Positions 4,423 to 6,368 of a stretch of DNA of 6,368 bases are shown here, in pieces (position 1 is the first letter of the stretch; every line of letters begins with the position of its first letter). Under the pieces are notes generated by a model. It saw only the letters and a list, made by a program, of their open reading frames with translations, was not told the origin of the DNA and searched no databases. A program made the position numbers and the translations under genes. Source of the DNA: DSAD01 sp036825155 (lineage in GTDB: Bacteria; Desulfobacterota; Desulfomonilia; UBA1062); the NCBI GenBank assembly GCA_036825155.1, contig DAISYU010000160.1:1-6368 (forward strand), written 5' to 3'.

Positions 4423-6359
4423 TGAATACGAAAGCATATGCAGGAAAAGGACTACGTATTGATCTGAGTGCTCAGAGAGTTACCACCGAGCCTCTTACCG
4501 ATCAGATGATGAGAGAATATATCGGGGGCTATCTGCTGGGTATGAAGATCCTCTGGGATGAATACCGGCCTGAGTACGGAGCCTTTGACCCGAGGAATCC
4601 GCTGATTTTCTGTACCGGTCCGTTGACCGGGACCAGGACACCCACTGCCAACAGCTTGACCTGCCACACAAAGTCGCCGATCGCAGACACGTTTGTGTCC
4701 GGAAGGGCAGGGGGACATTTCGGCCCAATGCTCAAGTTTGCCGGGTATGACTATATAGTGATAACCGGCCGGGCTGCACGACCGGTCTGGATCTGGATAG
4801 ACGACGGAAAGGTGGAAATACGAGATGCACGGACACTCTGGGGCATGAAAACCAGCGAAGCGGATGCCGCCATAAAAGGGATTGTCGGCTCCGACGAGGT
4901 GGAAACCCTCACAATCGGTCCGGCCGGTGAGAAATTGGTGAGGTTCGCCACAGCCAATTGTAACATAGACCGTGCCTTCGGCCGCGGCGGTCCGGGTGCG
5001 GTCATGGGATCGAAAAACCTCAAGGGAATCGCGGTCAGGGGAAGCCGGAATATAGAAATTGCCGATGTGAAGCGCTTCAATGCCGCGGTCAAAAAGAATT
5101 TCAAGGAACTGGAGGAGCGTGATGCCTGGTCATGGGAGATGCAGCCCAAGGTTGGGACAGCAGGCTGGATGGAGGCCATCAACTATTACAGTATGCTGCC
5201 CATTAACAATTATCAGAAGACCTATGATGACAAGATTGCCGGTGGTATCGATCACAATGCCTACCTGAAGAACTTTGAATACCGCAAGTATGCCTGCGGT
5301 AACTGTGCGCTTTCCTGCGCACACTATATCCCGACCATCAAGAAGGGTAAGTATGCCGGGTTCTCTTCAGGGACCCTGGAGTATGAAACCGCAGCAGGGC
5401 TTGGAGCCAGGTGCGGTGTGGGAGATATCCTGGCTGTAGCGCAGGCCAATGCGATCTGTGCCGAATACGGGATCGACACCATCTCCTGCGGGTCCACCAT
5501 TGCCTGGGCCATGGAGTGTTTTGAGCGCGGCCTGATCACGAAGAAGGACACCGGTGGTATAGATCTCACATTCGGCAACGCGGAAGCCATGGTTCGTATG
5601 ACCGAACTGATTGGAGAAAAAGAAGGGTTTGGTGTCATTCTGGCCGAAGGATCTTCCCGGGCTTCATCGATAATCGGCAAGGGCTCGGAAAAGTATGCAA
5701 TGGTGGTCAAGTCCCTGGAAATGAGCGGAACCAGCCCCAGGGGTTCAAAATGCGGTGCCTTGATGTTCGCAATAAACGAGCGCGGCGGTCACCACATGGA
5801 CCCCTATGCCCCCACCATCGAGGCGTACGGGTATGTAATCGCTGAAGCCGGTATACCCGAGGCGTTAAATCCATATGAAGACGGCAAGACCGGGGATGTC
5901 TACAAGTTGAAAAACTATACCAAGCTGGCTGATATCCTCGGCACCTGTGCCTTTGCAGTCATCAATCTGCAGACACTGCCGGATACCTACGGGGAACAGT
6001 TCAGTGCTGCTACAGGAATCGAGCTCAAGGGCACAGACCTGCTGAAATACAGCGAGAAATTGACTACGTTGATGCGGGCTTTTAATGCCCGGGAAGGGCT
6101 GACCGCAAAAGATGATACCCTGCCCGATCGGTTCACAAAAGAAGAGGTGGAGGTCAGGGTGCCTGCAGAGCTCCAGAAATGGACCAATGGCAAGACCTCG
6201 ATCATGCGCAAGATCGATCTGCAGAAGAACCTCAAGGATTATTATGCTGCTGCCGGTTATGACATGCAGACAGGTCTACCCTCATACAGGAAGTTTGAGG
6301 AACTCGGGCTTGCCAAAGTTGCCGACGAGCTGAAAGCGAAGGGTATCAAACTAGTCTGA
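4422..6359 (+). CDS. Aldehyde:ferredoxin oxidoreductase family tungstopterin enzyme
   Basis: It probably oxidises an aldehyde to the carboxylic acid, or runs the reverse reduction, using a bis-pterin tungsten centre and one [4Fe-4S] cluster, with electrons passed to the preceding ferredoxin. It has 645 residues; characterised archaeal AORs have about 605. The N-terminal domain (about 4-210) has SGRAGGHFGPMLKFAGYD, TIGPAGE and GRGGPGAVMGSKNLKGI. Cluster ligands are C292-x2-C295-x3-C299 and C509. Pterin-binding motifs are D352-TIS and D504-ILGTC, the latter a variant of DxxGL(C/D). LEYETAAGLG (319-328) and HH (457-458) fall where AOR has its active-site Glu and His. ATG 4422 is 6 nt after GGAGG (4411-4415) and overlaps the ferredoxin TGA by one base; GTG 4419 is too close to the ribosome site. 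No signal peptide is present. The family also includes formaldehyde oxidoreductase, BamB-type benzoyl-CoA reductase and YdhV, so the substrate is not assigned. Confidence 0.9.
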   Translation: MNTKAYAGKGLRIDLSAQRVTTEPLTDQMMREYIGGYLLGMKILWDEYRPEYGAFDPRNPLIFCTGPLTGTRTPTANSLTCHTKSPIADTFVSGRAGGHFGPMLKFAGYDYIVITGRAARPVWIWIDDGKVEIRDARTLWGMKTSEADAAIKGIVGSDEVETLTIGPAGEKLVRFATANCNIDRAFGRGGPGAVMGSKNLKGIAVRGSRNIEIADVKRFNAAVKKNFKELEERDAWSWEMQPKVGTAGWMEAINYYSMLPINNYQKTYDDKIAGGIDHNAYLKNFEYRKYACGNCALSCAHYIPTIKKGKYAGFSSGTLEYETAAGLGARCGVGDILAVAQANAICAEYGIDTISCGSTIAWAMECFERGLITKKDTGGIDLTFGNAEAMVRMTELIGEKEGFGVILAEGSSRASSIIGKGSEKYAMVVKSLEMSGTSPRGSKCGALMFAINERGGHHMDPYAPTIEAYGYVIAEAGIPEALNPYEDGKTGDVYKLKNYTKLADILGTCAFAVINLQTLPDTYGEQFSAATGIELKGTDLLKYSEKLTTLMRAFNAREGLTAKDDTLPDRFTKEEVEVRVPAELQKWTNGKTSIMRKIDLQKNLKDYYAAAGYDMQTGLPSYRKFEELGLAKVADELKAKGIKLV

Positions 6360-6368
6360 TGCAACAAA

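Noticed and set aside
4009..4437. Antisense open frames over the ferredoxin gene
   Set aside because: They are by-products of the Cys-rich coding strand. The plus-strand protein has sixteen correctly spaced cluster ligands.
1..6368. CRISPR array, tRNA, rRNA, insertion sequence or phage module
   Set aside because: I found no spaced repeats, cloverleaf, rRNA segments, transposase or terminal inverted repeats on either strand.

Overview
The window looks like a piece of a strictly anaerobic bacterium, most likely a deltaproteobacterium in the broad sense (sulfate reducer or syntroph). This is an inference from gene content: a selenocysteine peroxiredoxin, a tungsten-type aldehyde:ferredoxin oxidoreductase (AOR) with a four-cluster ferredoxin, and a BaeS/BaeR-like two-component pair. 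No rRNA or other taxonomic marker is present. The sequence is a scaffold: 100 Ns at 1085-1184 join two contigs, so the linkage of the peroxiredoxin to everything after it depends on that join.

Region 1 (1-940): a promoter, then one gene (172-891) for a Prx1/AhpC-type peroxiredoxin in which the peroxidatic cysteine is encoded by an in-frame TGA at 421-423. A bacterial SECIS-type hairpin follows directly, so the TGA is read as selenocysteine and not as a stop. The gene has two strong ribosome binding sites, one for a 239-residue form and one for a canonical 202-residue form. It lacks the usual C-terminal resolving cysteine. A strong hairpin follows the stop codon.

Region 2 (941-1222): non-coding DNA with AT-rich repeat-like sequence and the assembly gap. 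Both edges of the gap end in the same ten bases, CCTTCTGCCT, which suggests a collapsed heptamer tandem repeat.

Region 3 (1223-3377, minus strand): baeS and baeR, overlapping by 8 nt, encode a membrane histidine kinase and an OmpR/PhoB-type regulator.

Region 4 (3378-3819): a 442-bp divergent control region. It holds an 11-bp-phased direct repeat resembling a binding site for an OmpR-family regulator, a near-consensus sigma-70 promoter (TTGACA-17-TATTAT) with a perfect palindrome in its spacer, and a leader of about 200 nt.

Region 5 (3820-6359, plus strand): a two-gene operon. The first gene encodes a ferredoxin with four [4Fe-4S] binding sites behind a Tat signal and a lipobox. The second overlaps it by one base and encodes an AOR-family tungstopterin enzyme with no signal of its own. 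Together they look like an aldehyde oxidoreductase and its electron-transfer subunit, possibly exported together. Because BaeSR is known to respond to tungstate in enterobacteria, its divergent placement beside a tungstoenzyme operon is a plausible regulatory link.
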